Below are positions 1-6,939 of a stretch of 20,573 nt of DNA, one piece after another (position 1 is the stretch's first letter; each line of letters opens with the position of its first letter). The notes beneath the pieces are model-generated. The model had not been told where the DNA came from. It saw nothing but the letters and a program-made list of their open reading frames with translations, and did not search any database. The DNA lies in contig JBNJDJ010000032.1 in the NCBI GenBank assembly GCA_051744845.1, forward strand, positions 1 through 20,573. The letters run 5' to 3'. Source of the DNA: JBNJDJ01 sp051744845 (GTDB taxonomy: Bacteria > Bacillota > Clostridia > Peptostreptococcales > Acidaminobacteraceae). A program made the translations under genes and the position numbers.

Positions 1-552
1 CAAGCTTTAGGAAATAGTTTAAACTTTGGTGGACCATATTTAGGATTTATTTCTACTAAGAAAAAATATGTAAGAAAGTTACCAGGAAGAATAGTAGGTC
101 AAACTGTTGATAGTGAAGGAAATAGAGCATATACTTTAACTTTACAAACTAGAGAGCAGCATATTAGAAGAGAGAGAGCTACTTCAAATATTTGCTCAAA
201 TCACGGTTTAAATGCTTTAATGGCTACAATTTATTTATCTACTATAGGAAAGGATGGACTTAAAGAAATTGGAAAACAATGTATTTTAAAGGCTAATAAA
301 GCATATGAAAAGATTTTAGAAATAGATGGTTTTGAACCAGTTTTTGATAAGCCATTTTTTAAAGAATTTCCTATAAAAAGTAAAATTTCAGTTGAAAAAA
401 TTAATAAAAATCTACTAGAAAACAATATTTTAGGTGGATATGATTTAGGAAAAGATTATAAAGAATTAAAAAATATGTCTCTTTATTGTGTAACTGAAAA
501 AAGAACCGAGGAAGAAATCAATAGTTTAGTTAATTGTCTGGAGGTAATGTAG
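1..552 (+). CDS. gcvPA: Glycine dehydrogenase (decarboxylating) subunit 1, C-terminal part
   Basis: This is the alpha (N-terminal) half of the split P-protein of the glycine cleavage system. With GcvPB it decarboxylates glycine on PLP and passes the aminomethyl group to lipoylated H-protein in the cytoplasm. The frame is open from base 1 and gives 183 visible residues; the family is about 445 residues, so the first 60% lies upstream of the window. Family-typical segments are seen: GGPYLGF near the start, KLPGRIVG, and REQHIRRERATSNICSN at about residues 51-67. The stop TAG lies one base before the gcvPB start, and the gcvPB ribosome binding site lies inside this gene, so the two are translationally coupled, as expected for subunits of one enzyme. 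The identification is firm; only the start is missing. Confidence 0.96.
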   Translation, partial: QALGNSLNFGGPYLGFISTKKKYVRKLPGRIVGQTVDSEGNRAYTLTLQTREQHIRRERATSNICSNHGLNALMATIYLSTIGKDGLKEIGKQCILKANKAYEKILEIDGFEPVFDKPFFKEFPIKSKISVEKINKNLLENNILGGYDLGKDYKELKNMSLYCVTEKRTEEEINSLVNCLEVM

Positions 553-553
553 A

Positions 554-2005
554 ATGAAAAAATATGATAAATTAATTTTTGAGTATTCTAAACAAGGTAA
601 AAAAGCTTTTGATTTACCAAAATATGATTCAGACAAAAAAATTAGTGATTTAATAGATAAAGACTTATTAAATGAAAAGTCACCTGAACTTCCTGAGGTT
701 AGTGAAGTAGATATTGTTAGGCATTTTACTAATTTGTCAAATATGAATTATGGAGTTGATACTGGATTTTATCCTTTAGGTTCGTGTACTATGAAATATA
801 ATCCTAAGATAAATGAAAAATTAGCATCATTAGATAATTTTTTAAATATTCATCCTTTACAAGATGAAAAAACAGTACAAGGTAGTTTAGAAATAATGTA
901 CAACTTACAAAATATGTTAGCAGAAATTGCTGGTATGGATAGAGTAACTTTACAACCTGCTGCTGGAGCACATGGTGAATATACTGGTATTAGAATTATA
1001 AAGGCATATCACGATTCAAATAATAACACTAATAAGAAAAAAATAATTGTTCCAGATTCTGCACACGGAACAAATCCTGCGACAGCTGCAATGGTAGGAT
1101 ATGAAACTGTAGAAATTAAATCTAATAAAGATGGTTCTATTAATCTTGAAAATTTAAAAAAAGCATTAGATGAAGATGTAGCTGGATTAATGTTAACTAA
1201 TCCTTCAACATTAGGTCTGTTCGAAACTAATATTAAAGAAATTGCAGACTTAGTTCATAGTGTAGATGGATTACTTTATTATGATGGAGCAAATATGAAT
1301 GCTATTTTAGGAAAATCTAGACCTGGTGATATGGGTTTTGATGTTATGCACTATAACCTTCATAAGACATTTTCTACACCTCACGGTGGAGGCGGACCTG
1401 GAAGTGGACCTGTAGGTGTTAAAGAATTTTTAAAAGAGTTTTTACCAGTACCAGTCGTAAAAAAACACGAAAATGAATATATATTAGATTATAATATTCC
1501 TAATACAATTGGTAAAATCAAAGGCTTTTATGGAAATTTTGGTATTATGCTTAGAGCATATATTTATATTTTAACTATGGGAAAAGATGGTTTACAAAAT
1601 GTAAGTGATTTAAGTGTTTTACATGCTAATTATTTAATGAAAAAACTTAAAAGTCATTATAAATTACCAATTGATCAAGTATGTAAGCATGAATTTGTTT
1701 TAGGTGGTTTAAAAGATTCAGATGTTAAAACATTAGATGTTGCTAAAAGAATACTTGATTATGGATACCATCCACCTACTATATATTTTCCACTTATAGT
1801 AAAAGAGGCTTTGATGATTGAACCTACCGAAACTGAAAGTAAAGAAACTTTAGATGAATTTGCAAATGTTATGATAAAAATTGCTAAAGAAGCAAAAGAT
1901 GATAAGGATAAATTAAAAAATGCACCTGTAAATATGCCTGTAAGAAGAGTTGATGAAGTGTATGCAGCTAAAAATCTTAATGTTTCATATGATTTTGAAA
2001 AGTAG
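554..2005 (+). CDS. gcvPB: Glycine dehydrogenase (decarboxylating) subunit 2
   Basis: This is the beta (C-terminal) half of the split glycine decarboxylase P-protein; it carries the PLP-binding lysine. The 483 residues match the usual family length. The PLP site is visible as LHKTFSTPHGGGGPG with the Schiff-base lysine at K271. Upstream are the family segments GSCTMKYNPK and PAAGAHGEYTG, and PTETESKETLDEF lies near the C-terminus. The start ATG follows a GGAGG at 540-544 inside gcvPA, 1 base after the gcvPA stop. It is followed after 14 bases by lipA, linking the enzyme to synthesis of the lipoyl cofactor its partner H-protein needs. No gcvH or gcvT is in the window; they probably lie upstream. 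Confidence 0.97.
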   Translation: MKKYDKLIFEYSKQGKKAFDLPKYDSDKKISDLIDKDLLNEKSPELPEVSEVDIVRHFTNLSNMNYGVDTGFYPLGSCTMKYNPKINEKLASLDNFLNIHPLQDEKTVQGSLEIMYNLQNMLAEIAGMDRVTLQPAAGAHGEYTGIRIIKAYHDSNNNTNKKKIIVPDSAHGTNPATAAMVGYETVEIKSNKDGSINLENLKKALDEDVAGLMLTNPSTLGLFETNIKEIADLVHSVDGLLYYDGANMNAILGKSRPGDMGFDVMHYNLHKTFSTPHGGGGPGSGPVGVKEFLKEFLPVPVVKKHENEYILDYNIPNTIGKIKGFYGNFGIMLRAYIYILTMGKDGLQNVSDLSVLHANYLMKKLKSHYKLPIDQVCKHEFVLGGLKDSDVKTLDVAKRILDYGYHPPTIYFPLIVKEALMIEPTETESKETLDEFANVMIKIAKEAKDDKDKLKNAPVNMPVRRVDEVYAAKNLNVSYDFEK

Positions 2006-2019
2006 TTAGAAAGGAAAAT

Positions 2020-2865
2020 ATGCCTAGACTTCCAAAATGGATGAGAGTAAATTTAAAAGATGCAAAAAATATAACTAAAGTAGATAACATATTAAATGAT
2101 CTTAAGCTTAATACTGTTTGTAAAGAAGCAAATTGTCCTAATCGTTTAGAATGTTTTAATAATAAAACAGCTACTTTTATGATTTTAGGAAATAAATGTA
2201 GTAGAAATTGTAAATTTTGTGATGTTAAATATGGCAAAGGTCAAATTGTAGATAAAGATGAACCTAGAAAAATATCTGAAGCAATTGAAAAGCTAGGTTT
2301 AAGACATGTAGTAATCACTTCAGTTACAAGAGACGATTTAGACGATGGTGGTGCTTTTCATTTTGCTAATGTAGTTAAGTATATTAAAAAAAATAATAAA
2401 GATATTCATATTGAATTATTAATTCCTGATTTACAAGGGAATGTAAAAGCATTAAAAAAAATATTAGATACTAAGCCAGATGTTTTAAACCACAATATTG
2501 AAACAATTAAAAGACTTTATTCTAAAGTTAGGCCACAAGCAAGTTATAATCAATCACTTGAAGTTTTAAAAAATGTAAAAGAAATTAATAAAGATATATA
2601 TACTAAGTCTGGAATTATGGTAGGTTTAGGAGAAAAAGAAGCTGAGGTTATTCAAGTTTTTAAGGATTTACGAAATGTAGATTGTGATTTTTTGACTATA
2701 GGTCAATATTTACAACCTAGTAAAAACCATTATGAAACTAAAAAATATATTAAACCAGAGACTTTTGAAAAATACAAGAAAAAAGCTTATAAATTAGGAT
2801 TTAAACAAGTAACTTCTGGACCAATGGTAAGAAGTTCATATCATGCATATAAAATGCTAGATTAA
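2020..2865 (+). CDS. lipA: Lipoyl synthase
   Basis: This is a radical SAM enzyme that inserts two sulfurs into octanoyl groups bound to carrier proteins such as GcvH. Both [4Fe-4S] sites are visible. The auxiliary cluster cysteines are C34, C39 and C45 (CKEANCPNRLEC), and the radical SAM CxxxCxxC is C60, C64 and C67 (CSRNCKFC). The C-terminal VRSSYHA contains the conserved serine that ligates the sacrificial auxiliary cluster. The 281 residues are normal for the family. The start follows AAAGGAAA with good spacing. Its position after gcvPB and ahead of lipB argues that the operon makes glycine decarboxylase and its lipoyl cofactor together. Confidence 0.97.
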   Translation: MPRLPKWMRVNLKDAKNITKVDNILNDLKLNTVCKEANCPNRLECFNNKTATFMILGNKCSRNCKFCDVKYGKGQIVDKDEPRKISEAIEKLGLRHVVITSVTRDDLDDGGAFHFANVVKYIKKNNKDIHIELLIPDLQGNVKALKKILDTKPDVLNHNIETIKRLYSKVRPQASYNQSLEVLKNVKEINKDIYTKSGIMVGLGEKEAEVIQVFKDLRNVDCDFLTIGQYLQPSKNHYETKKYIKPETFEKYKKKAYKLGFKQVTSGPMVRSSYHAYKMLD

Positions 2866-2877
2866 GAAAGGAGAAAT

Positions 2878-3174
2878 ATGTTTCCTAAAAATGAAGATAT
2901 AGAAAAAAACTTTATTCAAGAAATAAAAAAGTCAATTAATCAAAGACTAAAAGATAAATGTGATAGTTGAGGTACTGGTGATACTTTAAAACTTCCGTGG
3001 GGAGTTAAGTTAAATGTAGATCCTAAATTTTCAAAATTAGTATCTGAATTTATAAAAGATATTGAAGATGAAAAAATAATAATTGATAATTCATATACTA
3101 TTAAAGTTTTAAGAGCTGATCTTAAGGAAAGAAGAAATAAATATGCTTTAATTGTTAGATATAAAGTTATTTAA
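2878..3174 (+). CDS. Candidate selenoprotein with CxxU motif, family unrecognised
   Basis: This is a 99-codon reading frame starting at ATG 2878 behind a strong AAAGGAG, 12 bases after lipA, and ending in TAA 12 bases before lipB. A single in-frame TGA (2968-2970, codon 31) interrupts it. Around it the translation reads KCDS-TGA-GTGDTLKLPWG, so if TGA is selenocysteine the protein has a Cys28-x-x-Sec31 redox-type motif. The 67 codons after TGA are all open and keep the codon use of the neighbours, which is unlikely for decaying sequence this A+T-rich. A SECIS-like hairpin follows the TGA. The N-terminus is a charged helix, the middle LKLPWGVKLNVDPKF, and the C-terminus a strand-rich YALIVRYKVI. 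I do not recognise the family. Its position suggests a thiol/selenol or metal-cluster role around lipoylation, which is inference. The alternative is a gene with a nonsense mutation. Confidence 0.72.
2983..3010 (+). promoter_or_regulatory. SECIS-like hairpin downstream of the in-frame TGA
   Basis: The upper stem is 2990-2996 (AACTTCC) paired with 3000-3006 (GGGAGTT): 7 pairs, one of them T-G. The apical loop is GTG (2997-2999). Below it, ACTT (2983-2986) pairs with AAGT (3007-3010), leaving a 3-base bulge. The loop begins 26 bases after the TGA at 2968-2970 and its first base is G. Published bacterial SECIS models ask for a stem-loop just 3' of UGA, with the apical loop roughly 16-37 bases away and a G at one of the first two loop positions, so this fits. 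Pairing was done by eye. Confidence 0.55.
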
Positions 3175-3186
3175 GAAGGGGAATTT

Positions 3187-3825
3187 ATGTCTATTCATGT
3201 TGAAAAATTTAAAAATGCAGACTATAAAAAAATACTAAATCTTCAATTTGATTTATTAAATAAAAGACAAAATAATAAAATCGAAGATACTTTATTAATT
3301 TTAGACCATAAACCTGTAATAACTTTAGGAAGAAATGCTGATAAAAAAAACTTATTATATTCTAAAGAACAGTTAAAAAAAGAAAATATTGATTTAGTTG
3401 ATATTAAGAGAGGCGGAGATATTACTTATCATGGGCCTGGTCAAATAGTAGGATATACAATTTTTAACATAAGACAAAAAAATTATGGTATTAAAAAGTT
3501 TGTATATAAATTAGAACAAGTATTTATAGATTTGCTTAAAAATGAATATAAAATAAAAGCTAAAAGAGATAAAAAACATAGAGGTGTATGGATAAAAAAT
3601 AAAAAGATTGTTGCAATAGGCTTGTCTGTTAAAAGAGGAGTTACAATGCATGGATTTGCATTTAATGTAAATACTAATTTAGATTATTTTGATTTTATTA
3701 TACCTTGTGGTATAAAAAATAAAGGAGTTACTTCTTTAGAAAAAATAGCAAATAAAGAGATTAATTTTGAAAAAGTAAAAAAATTAGTTAAAAAATATAT
3801 GCTAGATGAATTTGACTGCTCTTAA
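3187..3825 (+). CDS. lipB: Octanoyltransferase (lipoate-protein ligase B)
   Basis: This enzyme transfers octanoate from acyl carrier protein to the lipoyl domain lysine of H-protein and of 2-oxoacid dehydrogenases, providing the substrate of LipA. The 212 residues fit the family. Signature segments are KRGGDITYHGPGQIVGY (about 74-90), the catalytic lysine in KKIVAIG (K140), HGFAFNVN, and the acyl-thioester cysteine in IIPCGI (C174). The start ATG follows AAGGGG, 12 bases after the stop of the candidate selenoprotein gene. The stop codon lies inside the hairpin of the operon's terminator. LipB-type enzymes are less common in Firmicutes than LipM/LipL, a mild hint at the lineage. Confidence 0.95.
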   Translation: MSIHVEKFKNADYKKILNLQFDLLNKRQNNKIEDTLLILDHKPVITLGRNADKKNLLYSKEQLKKENIDLVDIKRGGDITYHGPGQIVGYTIFNIRQKNYGIKKFVYKLEQVFIDLLKNEYKIKAKRDKKHRGVWIKNKKIVAIGLSVKRGVTMHGFAFNVNTNLDYFDFIIPCGIKNKGVTSLEKIANKEINFEKVKKLVKKYMLDEFDCS

Positions 3826-3841
3826 AAGGAGCAGTTTTTTT
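3815..3841 (+). terminator. Rho-independent terminator of the gcv-lip operon
   Basis: ACTGCTCT (3815-3822) pairs with GGAGCAGT (3827-3834) around a short A-rich loop, followed by a run of seven T. The lipB TAA (3823-3825) forms part of the loop. Confidence 0.9.
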
Positions 3842-3851
3842 ATTAAAAAAT

Positions 3852-3880
3852 TTGACATTATTAATTAACCATCATATAAT
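3852..3880 (+). promoter_or_regulatory. Sigma-A promoter of the GntR regulator gene
   Basis: A perfect -35 TTGACA (3852-3857) and a perfect -10 TATAAT (3875-3880) are separated by 17 bases. Transcription should start near 3887, so the palindromes at 3890-3914 would lie at the start of the transcript, where a repressor would block it. Confidence 0.88.
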
Positions 3881-3889
3881 CAGGATTAG

Positions 3890-3914
3890 ATTGTAGTACA
3901 ATAATGTTGTACAA
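3890..3914 (+). promoter_or_regulatory. Tandem GntR-type operator palindromes
   Basis: ATTGTA-G-TACAAT (3890-3902) has perfect 6-base arms around one G and fits the FadR/FCD-subfamily operator pattern t.GTa.tAC.a. A second palindrome, TTGTACAA (3907-3914), has no central base. Centres are about 14-15 bases apart, just downstream of the -10 box. Autoregulation by the adjacent GntR protein is the natural inference. Confidence 0.7.
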
Positions 3915-3936
3915 ATATTAGATTAAAGGAGGTTTT

Positions 3937-4563
3937 ATTAGAAATTCTAAAATAAACCAAATTTATACTTGTGTTCGTAAAATGATTATTGACAAAAAAC
4001 TTTTTCCAAATCAGCAATTGAAAGAGTCAGAATTTTCTAAAAAATTTAATACGAGTAGAACTCCTATTAGAAAAGCCTTTGCAAAGTTAGAAAAAGAAGG
4101 CTATGTTAAGCATATTAAAAATAAAGGGACATTTATTATGAATCCTTCTAAAAAGGAAATATTAGATGCTTATAAATTAAGAATTGTATATGTCAAAATG
4201 CTTTCTAAGTTAATTATAAAAAATGTAAAAAAAGATGATATATTAGAATTGAAAACAATGATTGATAAAGAGCCTAAAATTTATAACAAAGACGAGATTT
4301 TAAAATATATAAATAATAATAAAAAGTTTCATATGAGATTAGCTAAAATTTCTGATAATAAATATTTAATTGATAGTATTGATAGATTACTTAATATAAT
4401 AGATACACATTTGATTTTTTATGATACTTTTGATTATAAAAATATTAGAAGTATCAAAGAACATAAATTGATGATTAAGTATTTAAAAAAAGAAAATTAC
4501 ATAAAGTTAAAAGCAATTATGATTAGACATGTTAAAAAAACATATAAAAAATTAGTGACATAA
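3937..4563 (+). CDS. GntR family transcriptional regulator, FCD (FadR) subfamily
   Basis: The N-terminal winged helix reads NQIYTCVRKMIIDKKLFPNQ...LKESEFSKKFNTSRTPIRKAFAKLEKEGYV, the classic GntR pattern. The C-terminal helical FCD domain carries the ligand/metal region, seen as KFHMRLA, EHKLMI and RHVKKT. The first ATG in frame is 3982, but starting there would remove the conserved first helix of the DNA-binding domain. An AAAGGAGG at 3925-3932 sits just ahead of an in-frame ATT at 3937, so I place the start there (208 residues) on a rare non-AUG codon. The ligand is unknown; FCD regulators commonly sense small organic acids. The next gene begins after 18 bases, so the two are probably co-transcribed. 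Confidence 0.88.
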   Translation: MRNSKINQIYTCVRKMIIDKKLFPNQQLKESEFSKKFNTSRTPIRKAFAKLEKEGYVKHIKNKGTFIMNPSKKEILDAYKLRIVYVKMLSKLIIKNVKKDDILELKTMIDKEPKIYNKDEILKYINNNKKFHMRLAKISDNKYLIDSIDRLLNIIDTHLIFYDTFDYKNIRSIKEHKLMIKYLKKENYIKLKAIMIRHVKKTYKKLVT

Positions 4564-4581
4564 ATTAATTGGAGGTGAAAA

Positions 4582-6330
4582 GTGATATTTAATTCTTCTG
4601 AAGATAGAAAAAAATTAATTAATGATATTAAGCGTTTAAAAAAAGAAAATAAATTATTATCTAAACAATGCGAAAGATATCATTTAGCTGCAAAAGGATC
4701 AAAAGATGGGTTTTGGGAATGGGATATTAAAAACGATATATATACTGTTTCAATTAACGATAAGAAAAGATTTGATTACAATTTAAAAGGTGATCATTTT
4801 TCTATTAAATCTTGGAAAGAAATAGTACATCCTGATGATTTAGATAAAGCAACAGATTATTTAAAGAATTTTATTTCTAAAAATAAAGATAATTATAAAA
4901 ACATTTATAGAATTCAAACTAAAGAGCAAGGTTATAGATGGGTTTTGAGTAAAGGAAAATCTTTCAAAGATAAAAATGGTAAGGTAATACGTATTGCTGG
5001 TTCTCATACAGATATTACTGAAAAATTAGTTTTAAAAAAGAAATTAAAAAGATTGAAATATTTTGATGAATTAACATCTTTACCTATAAAAGAAAAATTG
5101 AAAGCTACTTTCAATAAGAAAATAAAAAACGGTGAATTTGATAATAGAATTGCTGCTATTTATGTTGATATAGATTATTTTTCTTATGTAAATAATAAAC
5201 TTGGCTATAAAAATGGTGACAAATTAATTAAAAAATTTGCTAAATTTTTAAGTGTTAAATTTAATATAAAAAAACTAATAGCTAGAGCTAATGAAGATGA
5301 ATTTATTATCATCCATTCATTTGATACTATTAATAATTTAAAAAAAGAATTAAATACTCTTTTAGAAGATATTAGACAAAAAAAGTTTTTAAAAAATTAT
5401 GATATTTCAATTACTGCAAGTATAGGAGTAGCCATTTATGATCCAAAACTTCATGATTTTGATGAACTAATAAAAAATGCTAATACAGCACTGTATTCTT
5501 CTAAAAAGACTAATAAAAATAACTTTGAAATATTTAATAAAGAGATGAAATATAAGGTCTATGACCATATTGAAATAATAAATCAATTAAATACATCAAT
5601 AAAAAATGAAAATTTTGAAATGTATTATCAACCTATAATTGATTTGAAAAATAATAATATTGCAGGGCTTGAAGCATTAATCAGATGGAATCATCCTGCA
5701 AAGGGAAGAATTTCTCCTGCAGAATTTATTCCTATTGCAGAAAATTCTGGACAAATTAAAGAGTTAGAAAAATGGATTATAAAAACGATATTTGAAAATA
5801 TTAATAAATGGTGTAATTTAAATATATTTATTTCAATTAATCTTTCAGCAAAAGGTTTAATTGAAAAAGGATTGATTAAGTACTTAAATAAACTTGTTAA
5901 AAAATATAAAATAGATACAAAAATTGTTGAATTTGAAATTACAGAAACTGCTTTGGTTAATAATCTAGTTGAATCAGAAAAAGTAATAAAAAAATTAAAG
6001 AATATAGGATTTTCAGTTTCTTTAGATGATTTTGGAACAGGTTATTCATCTATTAATTATTTGAAAAATTTACCTATTGATAAAGTTAAATTTGATAAAA
6101 TATTGATTGAAGATATTGAAAAAACTGAAAAAAATAAAATATTAGTTAAATCTATTATTGATTTAGCTCATAATTTAGATTTAAAAGTTGTTGCAGAAGG
6201 TGTTGAAAAAAAAGAAGAAAATAACCTTCTTAAATCAATTGATTGTGATTATATACAAGGTTATTATCATTATAAACCAATGGCAATAGATAAAATATTG
6301 TTAAATAAAAACAGTATTAAAAGTTCTTAA
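4582..6330 (+). CDS. PAS - degenerate GGDEF - EAL protein, predicted c-di-GMP phosphodiesterase
   Basis: This is a 582-residue cytoplasmic signalling protein starting at GTG behind GGAGGTG. In order: a short coiled coil (about 8-30), a PAS_3-type sensor (about 38-148, ending GSHTDITE), a GGDEF domain (about 160-320) and an EAL domain (about 330-575). The GGDEF signature is replaced by NEDEF (237-241), so both glycines of the active loop are lost and cyclase activity is unlikely; the domain may bind GTP as a regulator. The EAL domain keeps its catalytic set: E364 of EAL, N420, E452, DDFGTG with D482/D483, E539 in AEGVE and Q559. Hydrolysis of c-di-GMP is therefore expected, probably under the control of the PAS domain. 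No membrane segment or signal peptide is seen. Confidence 0.93.
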   Translation: MIFNSSEDRKKLINDIKRLKKENKLLSKQCERYHLAAKGSKDGFWEWDIKNDIYTVSINDKKRFDYNLKGDHFSIKSWKEIVHPDDLDKATDYLKNFISKNKDNYKNIYRIQTKEQGYRWVLSKGKSFKDKNGKVIRIAGSHTDITEKLVLKKKLKRLKYFDELTSLPIKEKLKATFNKKIKNGEFDNRIAAIYVDIDYFSYVNNKLGYKNGDKLIKKFAKFLSVKFNIKKLIARANEDEFIIIHSFDTINNLKKELNTLLEDIRQKKFLKNYDISITASIGVAIYDPKLHDFDELIKNANTALYSSKKTNKNNFEIFNKEMKYKVYDHIEIINQLNTSIKNENFEMYYQPIIDLKNNNIAGLEALIRWNHPAKGRISPAEFIPIAENSGQIKELEKWIIKTIFENINKWCNLNIFISINLSAKGLIEKGLIKYLNKLVKKYKIDTKIVEFEITETALVNNLVESEKVIKKLKNIGFSVSLDDFGTGYSSINYLKNLPIDKVKFDKILIEDIEKTEKNKILVKSIIDLAHNLDLKVVAEGVEKKEENNLLKSIDCDYIQGYYHYKPMAIDKILLNKNSIKSS

Positions 6331-6344
6331 TAATTTTAAACTTT

Positions 6345-6482
6345 TTAAAAATAATATTTAGATCCTAAAATAATAGATTTTAGGATTTTATAATTCTTAT
6401 CTAAATTAAATCCTTTAGAATTAAAAGTAGCTGTTAGTCTATCAGATCCGTCATCTATTATTAAGGTTTTAATTATTTTCAT
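6345..6482 (-). other. Small minus-strand open frame, possible gene remnant
   Basis: A 45-codon frame on the minus strand reads MKIIKTLIIDDGSDRLTATF and onward to KYYF, then TAA. It stays open upstream of the ATG for about 20 more codons (including FFYYQTEI) until a stop. It has no convincing ribosome binding site, and its end overlaps the hairpin at 6362-6386. The composition looks protein-like (IIDDGSDRLTATF), so it may be the tail of a decayed gene or a real small protein. I do not recognise it. The rest of 6391-6650 shows only A+T-rich sequence with repeated TATAAT hexamers (6601-6606, 6620-6625) that could be the relic promoter of the broken rhodanese gene. Confidence 0.25.
6362..6390 (+). 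terminator. Probable terminator after the EAL gene
   Basis: A perfect 10-base stem, ATCCTAAAAT (6362-6371) with ATTTTAGGAT (6377-6386), has a 5-base loop and is followed by only TTTA. The U-tract is weak, but the position 31 bases after the EAL gene's stop fits. Confidence 0.55.
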
Positions 6483-6650
6483 TATTTCAGTTTGATAATA
6501 AAAAAATTTTGCTTTATATATCAATATATGAAAGCTATTTAAAGATTAGGTATAAAAAAATATTATAACCAATTAATATGTATAAAAAAAAATTATTCGT
6601 TATAATATAATTTTTTTGTTATAATTATGTTTAGAAACAAAATAAAAAGG

Positions 6651-6937
6651 GAAGAATTCCTAATTAAGTTTATATATATTCTGGTGTATGCGATCTATAT
6701 TTATTAAAATGTTTTAGATATATTGATAATAAAATGAGAAATTCTAAAGAAATAAAAAAAATAAAATATTGATTTAGATAATCAATTAGTTATTATGTGT
6801 GGAAGTGGCAAGAGAGCTGCAGAAGTTTTAACATCTACAACAGTTTTTGTTTTAGAAAATACAGTATTTTGTAGTGACAGCTGGATTAGTTGAGTAATGA
6901 CTCAGATAATCTTATAGAAACAAAAAAACTGGAGTAA
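6651..6937 (+). pseudogene. Degraded rhodanese (sulfurtransferase) gene
   Basis: Pieces of a rhodanese domain appear in shifting frames. GRIPN near 6652 matches the GHIPGA region. MRNSKEIKK follows near 6735. DLDNQLVIMCGSGKRAAEVL (about 6775-6835) is the active-site loop, with the persulfide cysteine in CGSGKRA. DSWIS then meets a TGA where this family has Trp (SWxxW). After a further frameshift the tail reads SDNLIETKKLE and ends at TAA 6935-6937. At least two frameshifts and one nonsense change are needed to rebuild it, so it is dead. A start is no longer identifiable. An AAAAAGGGAAG remains at 6645-6655. The next gene's ribosome binding site overlaps its end, suggesting a former operon. 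Confidence 0.75.
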
Positions 6938-6939
6938 AT

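Noticed and set aside
2968..2970. Reading the in-frame TGA as Trp (Mycoplasma-type code)
   Set aside because: All Trp codons in the surrounding genes are TGG, and long genes contain no in-frame TGA. A code change would show everywhere in so A+T-rich a genome.
6883..6898. TGA within the rhodanese remnant as a second selenocysteine
   Set aside because: It falls at a position that is Trp in the family, and the gene has further frameshifts, so it is plain decay.
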